This document shows, piece by piece, positions 20,049-31,737 of a DNA stretch of 64,000 bases. The stretch's first letter is position 1; each line of letters begins with the position of its first letter. The notes below the pieces were generated by a model that saw nothing but the letters and a program-made list of their open reading frames with translations, was not told the DNA's origin and did no database searches. The stretch is from contig CM060731.1 of assembly GCA_030704615.1 (NCBI GenBank), positions 11,656,001-11,720,000 on the forward strand, read 5' to 3'. The position numbers and the translations under genes are program-made. This stretch comes from Takakia lepidozioides (taxonomy: Eukaryota > Streptophyta > Takakiopsida > Takakiales > Takakiaceae).

Positions 20049-21790
20049 GGGGGCTGATCTCTCTTCTGCTGTTGTGGCAGGTGGTGGACACAAAGGGAGG
20101 GAGTGTGAGCAGGAGGGCCCCGCCAACCAGCCGTCGCTTGTTGTTGGTGAGCATCCACCATGTTCTTGTTTTATTTTAATTTTTTGGTTCAGCGGAGCTA
20201 ATGGGCCCCATGCTCTTGTATTGTGGTAAGTGGCGCATTGGAGGGAGGAAGTGCCAGCAGGAGGGCCCGTGCAACCAGCCCCGTCGTCAACCAGCCCCTT
20301 GTTGGTAAGCATTCACCACTTTTGGTTATTTTACTGTTTTTAGCTTTAGTTCACCATGAAGCTAATCAGCTTCCTCCTTTTCTGCTATGGCATGTGGTGC
20401 AAGAGGTAGGGAGGACGAGTAAGGAGGGCCCACCTGCAACCAGGCCCCTTGGTCCATGGTAATCATTGCTCATCATTCTTTTTTCTTTTTTTCTTTTTTT
20501 TTTTCCTGTTTTCTTTGATGATATACCAAGGGGCTGATAGCCCCTTGCTCCACTATGGTAGATTTTACATTGGAGGGAGCACAAGCAAAGAGGGGCCCAC
20601 CAACCAGCCCACATTACCCACTGGTAAGTATCTTCCCTTTCTTTAATTTTTTTTAATTCTTGATACAATTGGGGGTTGATAAGATAGCCCATTTGGCTTC
20701 TGTTATAGCAGATTCTGCATGAGAGGGAGGGAGCCCAAAGTAGGGAGGGACCTGCCAACCAGCCACCATTACCCGCTTGTAACTCCCTTTCATTGAGCTT
20801 TATTTTTTTAGTTGTTTAAATTTTTGTTAAAAGAGGGGTTGATTAGCCCATTGCTCTTGCGCTACGGCTGATCGTGCATGGGAGGGAAAGGAGGGCAAGT
20901 AGGAAGGCTGGCCAACCAGCCCCTCTTGCACTGCACATGTAAGCATCCCCCTTCATTTTTTTTCCCCATAAAATTGGTATAGCAAGGGCTGATTAGCCGT
21001 TGCCAATGCAGATCACACACAAGAAGGACGTCCAGTGCAAGTAAAAAAACACGTCAACCAGCCCCTCTCATCTTGTAGTAAGCCCCCACCCTTTATTTTA
21101 GTTTTTTAATGTTATTCTTTCCAATGTGTGGTACAACAAAAGGCTGATTCGCCCTTCCTCATAGTGATATGTTGCACTCGGGAAGGGAGCAGAAATAGGA
21201 GGCCTCTTGACCCGCCAACCAGCCCCATTACCCGCGTGTACTTCCCCTTCATTGTTCTTTATTTTCTTAATTATTTTAAGTTTGTGATATAAGAGGAGCT
21301 GATTAGCCCCTTGCTCTTTTGCTATTGTAGATCGTGCATGGGAGGGAAAGAGGGCAAGTAGGGAGGCCTGCCAACCAGCCCCCGTTCCACCACACATGTA
21401 AGCATGCCCTTAATTCAATGTTGCATATTTTTTTTTCCTAGAAAATTGGCATAGCAAGGGCTGATCAGCCCCTACTCTGTTGCTATGTAGATCACACACA
21501 AGAAGGAGGAGTGCGAGTTTAGAGCCCGCTAACCAGCCCCCTCATCCTATGGTAAGCCCCCACCCTTTAATAGCTTAGTTTTTTATTTTATTTTTTCCAA
21601 TGTGTGGTACAAAAGAGGGATGATTTGCTCCTCCTCTCATAGTGAAAGTTTGAACTCGGAAAGGGGAGCACAAATATCAAGAAGGCTTGACAGCCAGCCC
21701 CTACCTCTTGTGGACAATCACCCCACTTTAAAGCTTCATAATTTTTAGTTATAACTCTTCATGTTGTGGTACAACAAGGACTGATTTATT
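20049..21790 (+). repeat. Array of about 11 exon/intron-like units, period about 140-170 bp
   Basis: Units start near 20049, 20190, 20360, 20529, 20670, 20834, 20985, 21139, 21294, 21456 and 21616, with a truncated one at 21777. Most units hold GGGGCTGATTAGCCCC (a palindrome containing a CTGAT branch-point match), a pyrimidine run ending TAG or CAG, a purine-rich block of about 61-74 nt with CCAACCAGCCCC, then GTAAGC and a T-rich stretch. That is acceptor, small exon, donor, intron. Units 6/9, 7/10 and 8/11 are closest pairs, giving a three-unit higher-order repeat of about 460 bp. Upstream, CCAG|GTAAGG at 19898 could be the donor of a leader exon. Exon lengths are not constant multiples of three, so a coding role is doubtful. 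Confidence 0.75.
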
Positions 21791-21978
21791 TATATGTGGT
21801 GGGGGCATTGTGATCATCTCCCAAGGCATGAAGTAGCCAAGCTGACCACTGAAGCATAAGACTGGTCCACCCCCAACTTGCTAGGTAGTTTTTGTAATTT
21901 GAAAATGTAAATGTACATGTACTAGATAAAAAAAATAACGTAGATCTAAATGTAGGCCATGTATGTAACATATTCAGC

Positions 21979-23560
21979 TCAATATGAAATAATAGCCCTG
22001 GGAGCATTACTTCCTCGCATGCGAATTGTTGTGGCAATGGCTGCATTAAGAGCATCGGACAACAGCCAAAATCCCCCAGATTGATTCATAATGCACTCAT
22101 GAACCACATGCCCTAGAACTGTAGAAATTGATTGGGCAATGGCCCACACTTGTGGACTTGGTATGCGAGACTGCAGTGCCAATGAGGTTTGCCTAGAGTA
22201 ACAAGTGATTATGGCTTGCCTAAACTCCAAAGTCTCTTGGAAGAGGATCACCTTGGAAGCAAACCGTGTCTTCACCGGAGTCTTCAGTTTGTGGGGATGA
22301 ATGCCGCTGTCCACACATGCCTTTGCCCATTCTTGTCTCCCTTTGCCACTTTTTTTTGTCCAAGTAATGGTTTTTTGCAACTCTGATTGGGCATTTTTTA
22401 CCGATCTCATATCTGCGCATACTTTTGCATCATTTGTTGCATATTGGCAACACTTGGACATTGCATGCCCAAAATAGCTACTCACAAATGGAGAATCCAA
22501 CCCCAAACACGCACATGAGACCACCGAATTCAAAGCATTGGTCAAAGTGGCCAAGTTACCTCCCTCATCTTTGACATAAGCAATAAGAAGATTGTTGACT
22601 TGATGTACCATGGCAGCCCCAGATGTGTCAGGTGTTTCAAACATGCCAAGAGTCACATGACATTGCTCCTACTGTTCATTAATAAAGTGCGCTATGATGA
22701 CAAAAGTGTCAGTTCCCCTCTTGACATCCACAAATCAAAACTCACGGAGCAAGTAGCACAACTCTGAAGAGATGGGGACATGTAGCGCTCTTTCGTCTTC
22801 TCTGCCAAGATTGGAATGGCCTCATTCACAAATGTCCGTCGAGAAGGGAAAACAATCCGAGGATTTTGCCTCAACACCATCCTTCTTAGCCAAGGGGATT
22901 CTACCAAAGACAGTGGAACCAACTCCTTTGCAATGAACAAGACTAAATCCTCATTGAACTGCTTCTGTTGATCATCATTTTGGTTGTATGGAGTGGAGCT
23001 CCAAAAAAAAAAAACTATGTTTCCAGGAGTGGGGCCGGGCCTCTTTTTTGCTGGCCTACAGGCCTTCTCAGGTCCTTCATTTTCCCTCTCAATCCACCTA
23101 CGCAAAACAATGTCATGTTCTTGATCCACATGCTTTCGAAGGGTAGAGATACCATTGGTTTTATTATAGGTCACAATGCCCTTCTTGCTTGCAGGAGTGA
23201 CACCAACAGGATGACATAGAACACACCTCATTTGTTGTGGATTTGTTATGTCCACTGGAGCAGAGTCTTTTGTTGCATAGAATGCCCATGTCGAAGCAGT
23301 GCGATTGTGGGGCTTCCAAAAATCCCGTTGTTTTCAAGTACTGGGAGCTGCGCCTCCATATCCAACACTGTGTGTGATGGCGAAACTGTGGAAGATGACA
23401 TTGCAGCCGAGGCTTGATGAGCTGATATAAATGAGGCTGCATGATGAGCATCCTCCGCAACATGGCACTCCACCAAAGCTCTCTCATTATCAACATTGAC
23501 GTCAGGAACAACTTCCCTTTCTAGTTCATCGAAAATATTGGGCTCCATGACATAAAAAGC
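21979..23560 (-). pseudogene. hAT transposase N-terminal half (BED finger), inverted
   Basis: Read leftwards it begins MEPNIFDELEREV, then a BED zinc finger (CVLCHP ... ISTLRKHVDQEH), a linker GPEKACRPAKKRPGP, VSFDLWMSRG of the hAT catalytic core and GMFETPDTSGAAM, and ends NAPRAIISY. BED fingers bind element ends, and the core carries out cut-and-paste. A frameshift near 23255, another near 22700 and TAG at 22669-22671 break it. Its continuation (the C-terminal half) lies on the opposite strand at 23660-24484, so the segment from about 21.9 to 23.6 kb has been flipped. Confidence 0.85.
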
Positions 23561-23659
23561 TTGTGGAACAACTCCTGTGTAAAAACAATGCAAACAAAGA
23601 ATCCAAAAGGCATTTAATAATTGTGCACAACTCATATATTTTGGCACCACCATTTTCTG

Positions 23660-24484
23660 GACCTGAATTTATTCTCAAAATGATTTTGAGCAGTGCGGTG
23701 TCTCTCCCCACACTTTCGTTTTGGCCAACCATATACCATTCCAAACTGGATCATTGCATGAGGGATTTCTCAACAGAGTTGACATTGTTGGAATGGCGGA
23801 TGGCTCGAGAGGTGGTATATGTCTTGGAACCATTTTTATTTTTTTTTGAAAGGGTTTCAATCGCGCAAAGCTCACAATATGCTCACGTTTATGCTTGACC
23901 CACGTTACAAGGGGTTGTCATTGGTATCACAATATGTGGGCAAAGAGCGTGCTTTGCATAATCTGGCATAAGGGATTTTGCACTCTTTGGGTGTCATTGT
24001 GTCCCAATATGATAGCATGGTGTTAGAGCCTTTTTTGATAAAGTGTTTCAAGGTCTTACATCCGGATACTCCGGCCCAATCACAGCCCACTTCCACAATG
24101 GACGAGATGTCCTTATTTGGTGTGCATGACCACAATGAAGACATGACATTGACAATAGTGAGAGAACAACTATCACATTTCAGAAGGACGAAGATAATTG
24201 AGGGTGAGTGCGTGGCTCCTTTGAAATGGTGGAAAGAACACGAGTCTCTCTTTCCGTATGTGGGATTTTTGGCACGGCTAATCTTGGGCATAGTTGGATC
24301 TCAGATTGAAGCTGAGAGGGTTTTTAGTATTGCAGGTGTCATAACAAACTTGAGACGGTGCAGGTTAAATATTAAAAACCTTGATATGCTTGTGAGTGTA
24401 GTCAAGAATTGGCCAAATGATGCTAGAGTTGGTTGCTTTAGTACTTCCATGAAAGAGTTTTTGGATATGGAAGAAGTCCTCTAA
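23660..24484 (+). pseudogene. hAT transposase C-terminal half with dimerisation domain
   Basis: The plus strand reads MAREVVYVLEPF, then TFMLDPRYKGLSLVSQYVG, an in-frame TAA at 23969-23971, and PLKWWKEHESLFPYVGFLAR...SQIEAERVFSIAGVI with NLRRCRL at the end. LDPRYK and the W-W..H...FP...A..ILG..(S)..ER.FS series are hallmarks of the hAT C-terminal dimerisation domain. A frameshift lies near 23850. The N-terminal half is on the other strand, and the two halves together approximate one transposase. Confidence 0.9.
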
Positions 24485-24890
24485 GATGAGAATGATGACT
24501 TGATTGCAGAGGCAAACCTCTTTGAGGTAGAATGATTTGTCTTAGAGACAAATTATTGTTCAACATATTACAATATACTCCTTTGATTGGAGTTTGTTTA
24601 TTTGTCATTTTTATTAAAAATTTCAGTGACATCCCGTGTACTTAGTTTGTTGTATGCTATATTGACAAAGCATCATCCAAAAAACACAAATTTATGTAGT
24701 TTTTTTTCTTTTGTGCTTTTGCTGCACCATAAAAGGTAACCATAGAATTACACATGTTTAATTTGTTTTGTATTTTGAATTAAGATCCTTATGTAGTTAG
24801 TTAGTTTTAGTTGTTCTTTGCTACACCGTATGAAAACTTATAAAATCTCTGGTTTTTTGTTTTTAATGGAGACCATGCGTATTTAACTAG

Positions 24891-25090
24891 TTATATATAC
24901 CATAAAAGACAATCACAAAAAACATAAAATATTAATGACTCCACCCTTCCGGAAGCCCAACCGCAAAAATGTTTAGTCACCTAGGGTAGTGATGATTGTG
25001 TATTTGACTTTTAATAATTGGGTGTTGTTATAATGACATTGCTTGGAATAGGGTAATATGTGTACACCACCCCCATAGTGCAGCACCCGT
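24891..25090. repeat. Return of the ACACCACC host repeat after the hAT element
   Basis: CTTCCGGAAGCCC at 24950, AATGATTGTG-like and TTGGAATAGGGTAAT..GTGTACACCACCCCC at 25048-25073 match the block order of the 16.6-19.6 kb repeat. This supports the view that the hAT element inserted into that repeat. Confidence 0.6.
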
Positions 25091-25097
25091 AACCCCA

Positions 25098-25866
25098 TTG
25101 CAAGTAAATATACCACACCACGAGAAATCTCTAATTCAGGGCAAACCACAAAGAAACATCCGTCATTTCCATTTGGAATTGAAACAACAAACTCGGAGGC
25201 AAAATAATATATTGGGTTGCATTCACCGAGAGCAACAAAACTTGCAATTGGGGCAGATGGATATTACTACAACAATGATGGGTACCATTATCGATGTATT
25301 GAAGGCCCAACAAGTGGAAATTTTGTAATTCCGGCCGATCAACCATCAATTGGTGTGGATGAATGGTGTTACGCATCAGTAACAACGTCAGAATATGTTA
25401 TGGAGATGCAAGCACAAACATAAGAAGACGATAATGTTGTTCCAATTGGTGAAAGTGAGACTCAAAACGATAGTATTGCGAATATCGTAATACACTGATA
25501 GAGTCGGATCGAGACTACATTCCAGTTGGCGTTGAAGGGACCAATCCATTGGTGAAAGAACAGAGATGAACCCTGTGGATGGATTTCATTATACCATGGA
25601 TGAACGACGGTTTTGATAAGACCTAAATCTTTCAGTTACTAAATCGGAGGTGGATCGTTATGGCACACAAGCAGGGATGCGATGGATACAAACTTCAGAT
25701 GAGGATTATATGAATTGAATGAAGGAATTACCAAATATTGTTCCACAGTGGGGTTGGAAGCCAGGAATGCCTAAGGATTACTTGAGTTTACTAGGAAATT
25801 ACACAAGCCATATGTACATAGCGCTTGTATATATGCCCATGTTTGTTGCAATTGGAAATTCAATAA
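25098..25866 (+). pseudogene. Unidentified coding-like remnant
   Basis: A plus-strand reading gives KLAIGADGYYYNNDGYHY, FVIPADQPSIGVDEWCYASV and, after stops at about 25420 and 25495 and frame changes, TKSEVDRYGTQAGMRWI and VPQWGWKPGMPKDYLSLLGN. Composition is protein-like, but no family is recognised. It may belong to a transposon. Existence as a former coding region is plausible; function is unknown. Confidence 0.25.
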
Positions 25867-25869
25867 AAC

Positions 25870-27545
25870 ATGGATGATTTGATGGATAACTTGATGGATG
25901 ATTGTATTTCATGGATGCTAATCCTAATTAATGAACGATGAATAATCATAAACAAAATCAACTTTTCAATTATTGAATATATATATTATCTATTAAATAA
26001 TCAATATATTTAATCCAACACTAAAAGTGCATATCCTCTCACAAATGGTTGTGGGTTCAAAGCATATATTGGAATCATAAAGATATTAGGTTTCCATTAG
26101 AAGACATTAAATTTTGGGGATCATATATTATCATAAGCTATATTTGCTTCATCAAAATAAACTGATTTTTGTAATATCTATGATTGTATGAAAGTTATAT
26201 GTACATGTACAGAAAGTGGTGTACAATTTCACCAATGTTAATTATACATTAAAGTTATCCGTTAAGTGAAAGGCGAGTGTGGCCAGTTTGGCCAAAAGAT
26301 GCGATGAATGTCAAAAGGCGGGGTGGGCAAAATACAAGCAAATAAAACACAGGGCAAAACTCAAAATCGCGTGAAAAAGCACGTAGAACGCGTTTGATCC
26401 CATGTCTTTGGCTTGTGCATCCGCAGGCCCCACACCATGTGAAAGAAGTGCATGGGTCTTACGTTGCTGAGTCGCTCACCCGTCCCCACTTTTTGCCGCT
26501 CGTGCCCATTTCTCTTGACTTCACGAACTGACGCTTACTGCCTATCATCATGATATGTGGGGATGGATCACAGGGGCAAACAGGGCCCACTTAACGGATA
26601 ATTTTATTGTAGTTGATGAAAACCTCTAGGGGAATTGGGAAAAAAAGTGACCTTTTCAAAATACACTTTTAGCGATACGGTGCATTGACAACTTGTTGGG
26701 AAGATCTATGTCACAGCAGGTTAGCAGCTGGAGGAAAGTTCAAGATGAAGGAACTTGGCATAGGTCCAATCAAGACCATTCATGATGTGACACCTTGTCA
26801 AGGCAAAGTGATCTTAATGAGTGGTCTTCCATAAAGCCTATAAAATGGATGGTAAGTCAAGCCAAGGTCCACAAATAAAGAGTCTATTGCCTCAGCAATC
26901 TTGCCCTCATTACTCTTCCAAATCAGAGTAGCTAGTCATCATCCCATCAAATGCGTGGGATTGTTGGAGGCTGTTTCGAGCATGAAAACGAGCATTGTTA
27001 AGTTGTATTTTGTGGTGTTATTTGACAAGATTTCAAGGTTTAGTACACAGGAAATCACTTAGTAATTTGAAGAAGTATTGTAATTTAAAAAAAACAAATT
27101 ATGAACTTGGGACAGTGGCCTTGAGAATTTTATTAATGAGTTATTGAAAGGAGTAACATTTATATTGAATATGTGAAGAAACAAAAGAAAGAAAGAAAGT
27201 AACACAACAGATTCGACAAAAATGAATTTCATAAGCAGTTTTTTCTTTTTCCTTTTTTCCGGATAGCTTAAAAGATATGACGACGATGACGTAGTATGAT
27301 GATGAATGGCTGACCATGTATGACACCCTATTCTAGTCTCCGGCCTTCAATCGTCACTAGAACTAAGGCTGCGTATTACTCTGCATTATTAAAGTTCAAC
27401 GTTTATTTTATTCTGATTGGGAATATATTTTATGTAAATAACAATGGGAATAATGAAAAAATAATAATGTAAAAACTCAATGTAGGCGTACGATTTGCCG
27501 ATATTTTTGCGATATTTTTGCAGGATTTAGGCAGAGTCGGCTCCA
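25870..27545. other. No gene recognised
   Basis: AT-rich DNA. GCC-rich patches at 26300-26560 show no domain. Nothing identified. Confidence 0.4.
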
Positions 27546-27552
27546 TGAGCTT

Positions 27553-27812
27553 TATTGAGAAAAAAAAAAGTACTGGATCAATCACTTACTTAACCCTCCC
27601 ATGTTGCCTCGGTTACGGCATTAGAAAGGCAAACGGAAGGCAGTAGCCCTTAAAGATGAAAGTAAGTGAGTAGTGAAGGCTTGCTGGTGGGATATCGCCC
27701 AAGGGAAAAGGGGAGAAGAATATACCGCACCCCACAATGTAGCAAGATTTGATCCTAGAATCATCTGGTGACACTATGTGCACTATCCAACTGAGCTACT
27801 GACTGGCAAGAG
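27553..27812 (-). mobile_element. tRNA-derived SINE
   Basis: The minus strand begins CTTGCCAGTCAGTAGCTCAG, giving a good A-box (TAGCTCAGTTGG) and then a weak B-box (GGATCAAATCT) at the right distance for a tRNA-derived RNA polymerase III promoter. About 170 bp of unrelated body follows and ends in a run of nine T (27559-27568 on the plus strand, as A). A T-rich 3' end fits the plant Au-like SINE style. No clear target-site duplication was found. It could instead be a degenerate tRNA pseudogene with chance flanks. Confidence 0.65.
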
Positions 27813-28105
27813 GGTTTTTTTCCTTTTTATACGTTTCAATACATCTTTATACTTTAATTTTAAAGTAATAATAAATACCAAAAAAATATAGATTTCATAT
27901 GAATTCCAGTTTCCTATGGACGGTGGCTTCAGGGCACCCACACCTATCCCCACAACCCATGGTAAAATCCACAGATCTCCAATTGATCACCATGAAAAAG
28001 CTTTTCGCAGTAGTGCCGGTTTTCAGCAGTTGTCGATCATGGTGCATGCTGGATAGTCCAGGAAGTGGAATCATCAGTGGATTTCTAGGGCATTCATCCC
28101 ATACA

Positions 28106-31100
28106 TCAGTGTTGACGAAGCTGGCCTAACCCAACAGACGATAAAATTACAAATACAGCCACATGGAGGCCCAACACATAGGCAACTGTCAGTATACGCA
28201 GCAGCATGCTCCGCCGAATCTGGCTCCCAGCATGTTGACTGAATGCATCCACCGTTCGTGCCACCCGAGCAACATTTTCTCTGACACCTTTAGTGGCCCT
28301 CTGTCGAACTGCAACTGACCGGAGCCTAGCATCCTCAAGGGCAAGTGCTGCTGTAGTAGAGGACAACCCTGATGATGACCGTCCAATTTTGTTCCTCTTG
28401 AAGAAGTCAAGGTCTCCATGTCCAGCTAGTAAGTTGCGGCGAGCCTCGCCGGCTTGGTCCAGCCGAAGTTCCAGTGCATTTCGCTCATTAGCAATTGATT
28501 CAGCCTGCGCCTGCAAATACGGTTGTAGTCGTGCCTGTTAGTTAACTCTTTTGATGAGACCTTTGTCAATGATTCCATGACTAAACAAACTTTCACAGCC
28601 CAGGAGTTTCCGCACCACAGATTCAGATGGACTGTTACTGCACATTGCTATCGTGGATGATGCATTACTGCAAGGCTGTATTGGGAGCACTCATGGCTTC
28701 TCTGCTTACCTGACCGACTATCAATTGAAATTGAGGGTCTATAGCCACAGGACTACGGCAAACAACGTCTTACGAGAACATTATCAATTGAAATTGAGCA
28801 AGATGCAATCTAGAACATGCAGGTCTGTGACTTGTACTGTGGACAGCACTTGCAGGCTCAGGCTGCAGAAATTCCTAAATACATATATTAATGTGAGAGC
28901 CTAGTAAACTCTGAACTCACATTGGAGAGGTTACCAACGATTAAGCCACATCCAATGTAACGAAGATCACAGGAGATGAAAAAAAATACATCAAGAAAAG
29001 TTACAAGGACAAGAAACAACAACAAAAACGCAGGAATCCACAAAGAATGCAATCTCATCACTTAGAGAGTCAATCCAAGAGAACAAGACCATCAACTCTG
29101 TCCACTATACCAGAATCCTAAATAAAGCCATGAGGGACAGGAAATTAATTTAAATCCTCCTTAAAAGAACAGGATGTGTGAATAAAGTTGTCTTCTCCAG
29201 CTTCCGCTAAGAGGTTCCATATAAGCCAATGCTACTAGAGAAAGCACATGACAACTGTTGCATTGGTTGCAGAAGGGAGTAGAAGCACCTGCTTGATCAC
29301 TAATTGCTCAGTCAAGCTTCTTAGTCTTCGTTCCAACTCCATCTCTCGCTGTGCTGCAATCAGTGAATTCCCGGTGTCTATTCATTGTCAACTACAATCC
29401 AACTACTCTTCAACAAGAAAAACAACTGACAATATAAATCTGTACTCAGAAAGCTGGTAAATCACTATTCTTATGAAGGGGACTAGGAAGATCTGGGATT
29501 AGGAAGTTGATTGCCACATTTTCTTGCTCTGTTATAATCATTTCAGAACCCTAGCTATTAAGACCCCAGCAAGGTGACTCTTTGGGTAGGTTGGTGGTCA
29601 ACTCTCCATAAGTGCACATGACATCAACAACTGCACAGTAGTAGTCAGACGAGTATGGTGGCTGCCAGCCTCAAACCTATCTCTATTCACGAACAGACCT
29701 ATGCACCATCATAAAGTTCCACCTGGATGACAATCTGACGCATGGGAAGCAATTGGGTTATTGGGATACCTGGGGAGGGCCATCTTGAAGAGCTATGCTG
29801 CAAAGACATCCATTCTTTTTCCAGACTGGCCACTTTGCATTCCCACTTTCCCTGCACCATTTTACCCTTTCATTCAGCAAGAAAGAAAACAGCACTTGTT
29901 TTGACTTTATTTAATAATCCACTGTGAGAGTCTCTCTGTGATGCCTTTCCCAGAAACCAAAGTTCAGAACCTACCACAGGATCTTCTGTGTCTAAAGGAG
30001 CCTCTGTCACTTTTTCCAAATGCTTGGTCTTCGCTCTGCCTAGAGCTGCAGAGCATACTACCACAATCAAGGTCCTCACCATGGTGATAACTAACATGAT
30101 TCACTCTGAGCAGCTCATTCGTGAACCTGCTTGAAAACTCCAGTTCCAAGCATACAAAACAAGGTGAAATCTTACCAGCTCAGTCCTCATTGCTTGTAAT
30201 TCTTGGCCATCACTGCTCGGTGCACCTGCTCTGGACGAAACACTACTCCCTTCTGCTTTCTCCTCCACTTGCGGTTGTTCAAGCGATCTTGCTAGTGAGG
30301 CAGTGCTCTCCCTGACAGCAAAAGCGGCTTGTAGCTGCTCAAGCTCATCCCTCAGTCTGTTTTCTCTATGCTCCATCTCCTGTTGATCAAGTCTCTGTCA
30401 GGAAGAGGGAAACAACAAGAGATACGGAAAGATACAAAGAAAGCAAGGGTCCATGCTCACCTCCAACTCGAGAGTGAGATAGACGACTGACCACAGCAGA
30501 AAAGAACAGAGAGGAAGCCACAAGAGGGTAATAAGACGACAGAGGCAGAGCAAGAGACCCAAAGTGATGCCCAAAAGACAATGCTTTGATTTATCTTTTG
30601 TTGGTTTTTAAAAGGGAGCCCTTATGGGGATAGCTCTGACTGATATTCCACGTATCATCCTAGGAATACATAAGGAACAAGAGGAACAGTTCCACCTGTA
30701 GGCTGGCTTCCAACTGATGAGCTTCCTGGGATTTTTCACGTATGTGTTGCTGCCTGGCCGCTAATGCCTTGGCATATGTCGCATTCTCTGCTTGCAAGGA
30801 TGCCTCCCTCATTTGCAACTGCAACATCCAACACAGTCATGGTTAGCCATTGGAAACAGAATACCTTAGGAGTATAAGCCTGAAACATCTCCTTCTTAAA
30901 CTGTGTGGACGGGTATGGTACAGTGTGCAGCATTTGAGAGAATACATCTACCTTGTATTGTTTCTTAGGTTTGTCAACACACCGTCAGCGTCCTGGTTCT
31001 AATCACCACTCAGCCAGAAAAGTAATAGATTGCTATTGAATTGGACCTACTACATTCATGTGCAGTTGTATAAAACTTGACAGAAAATTTAAAGGTTTCA

Positions 31101-31737
31101 GTAGGAACTTGATTCCCTCAATCCACCCTACATTGCCACTGTAACAAGAGAAAAACCTAATTATTCCAAATGTTTATAACTCAAATAAGATAGATGCGTT
31201 TCTCCTGCAGGCCTGTGGAAGAAGGTCTGCATGGTCAATACCTCTCATGTACTCTCTGATTGAGTTGGTCTTTTTTTCGTCTGGAGGGAACTTCAGTCGG
31301 CAGGGCACTAATTCCTTGTAAATCCTAGATCAACTTAACTGGTGATGATAGAAGAAACCTGGACAGTGCGTCGGGATGGAGGATTGATCGGCCAGGACGT
31401 CAGCACGCAAGCGAACAATACAAATATACCATCAGATAAGAAAGTAAACGGAACGGAAAAGGACCTGGTGGCGTGTCGCTGAGTGAGCATGAAGCTCCAG
31501 TGAAAGTGCGGATTGAGAGGCTACAGAATCTGCATGAAGATGGGGCAGACGCTGTGCAATGTGGGGGGGCGGCATTCGTTGCCGCAGCTGCTGAAGGCTG
31601 TGCTGCAGTGCAGCAGCGCGGGCATCCAAGGCACTCACAGCCTGCCATTGCTGGGGCGTGAGATGAAGAGCCTGTTCTTCAGATCCAGCCCCGCTCCCTC
31701 CTACCACGTCTGCCGCCCATGCCAGCAACCCCGCCAT
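28106..31737 (-). CDS. Coiled-coil protein with C-terminal membrane anchor (golgin/kinectin-like), five exons
   Basis: Exons: 31737-31465, 30818-30696, 30394-30176, 29348-29289, 28510-28106; all phase 0, together 359 residues. Exon 1 starts MAGLLAWAADVVGGSG and holds MPPPHIAQRLPHLHA and LELHAHSATRHQ. Exon 2 continues LQMREASLQAENATYAKAL. These recall the plant family of Arabidopsis At4g36105 (from memory). Exons 3-5 are heptad-rich (LEQLQAAFAVRE; ELERRLRSLTEQL; AQAESIANERNALELRLDQA), like the C-terminus of golgin-84-type proteins. A hydrophobic segment RILTVAYVLGLHVAVFVILS lies about ten residues before the end, so it is probably tail-anchored in an endomembrane. Most introns are GT-AG. The exon 1 donor is a weak CAG|GTCC. 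The gene is head-to-head with the ATP synthase gene. Molecular role is unknown. Confidence 0.78.

Larger units (their letters stand above)
19643..24890 (+). mobile_element. hAT transposon with internal inversion
   Basis: The proposed left end is CAGTGTTGGGCGGTTACC at 19643, a hAT-like CAG(T)G start lying in the palindrome repeat. It is followed by GGTTCCGGTTCC subterminal repeats, a tandem array, transposase N-terminal half (minus) and C-terminal half (plus). The interrupted host repeat resumes near 24940 (GGAAGCCCAACCGC...TTGGAATAGG), so the right end lies before that. I could not find a matching right terminal inverted repeat, so the right boundary is approximate. Confidence 0.7.

Noticed and set aside
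20049-21790. Regularly spaced repeats resembling a CRISPR array
   Set aside because: The context is plant nuclear DNA with introns, the units diverge along their whole length, and no cas genes are present.
31245-31300. Possible extra exon (RKKDQLNQRVHER) in the coiled-coil gene
   Set aside because: Its phase is incompatible with the neighbouring exons, which join well without it.
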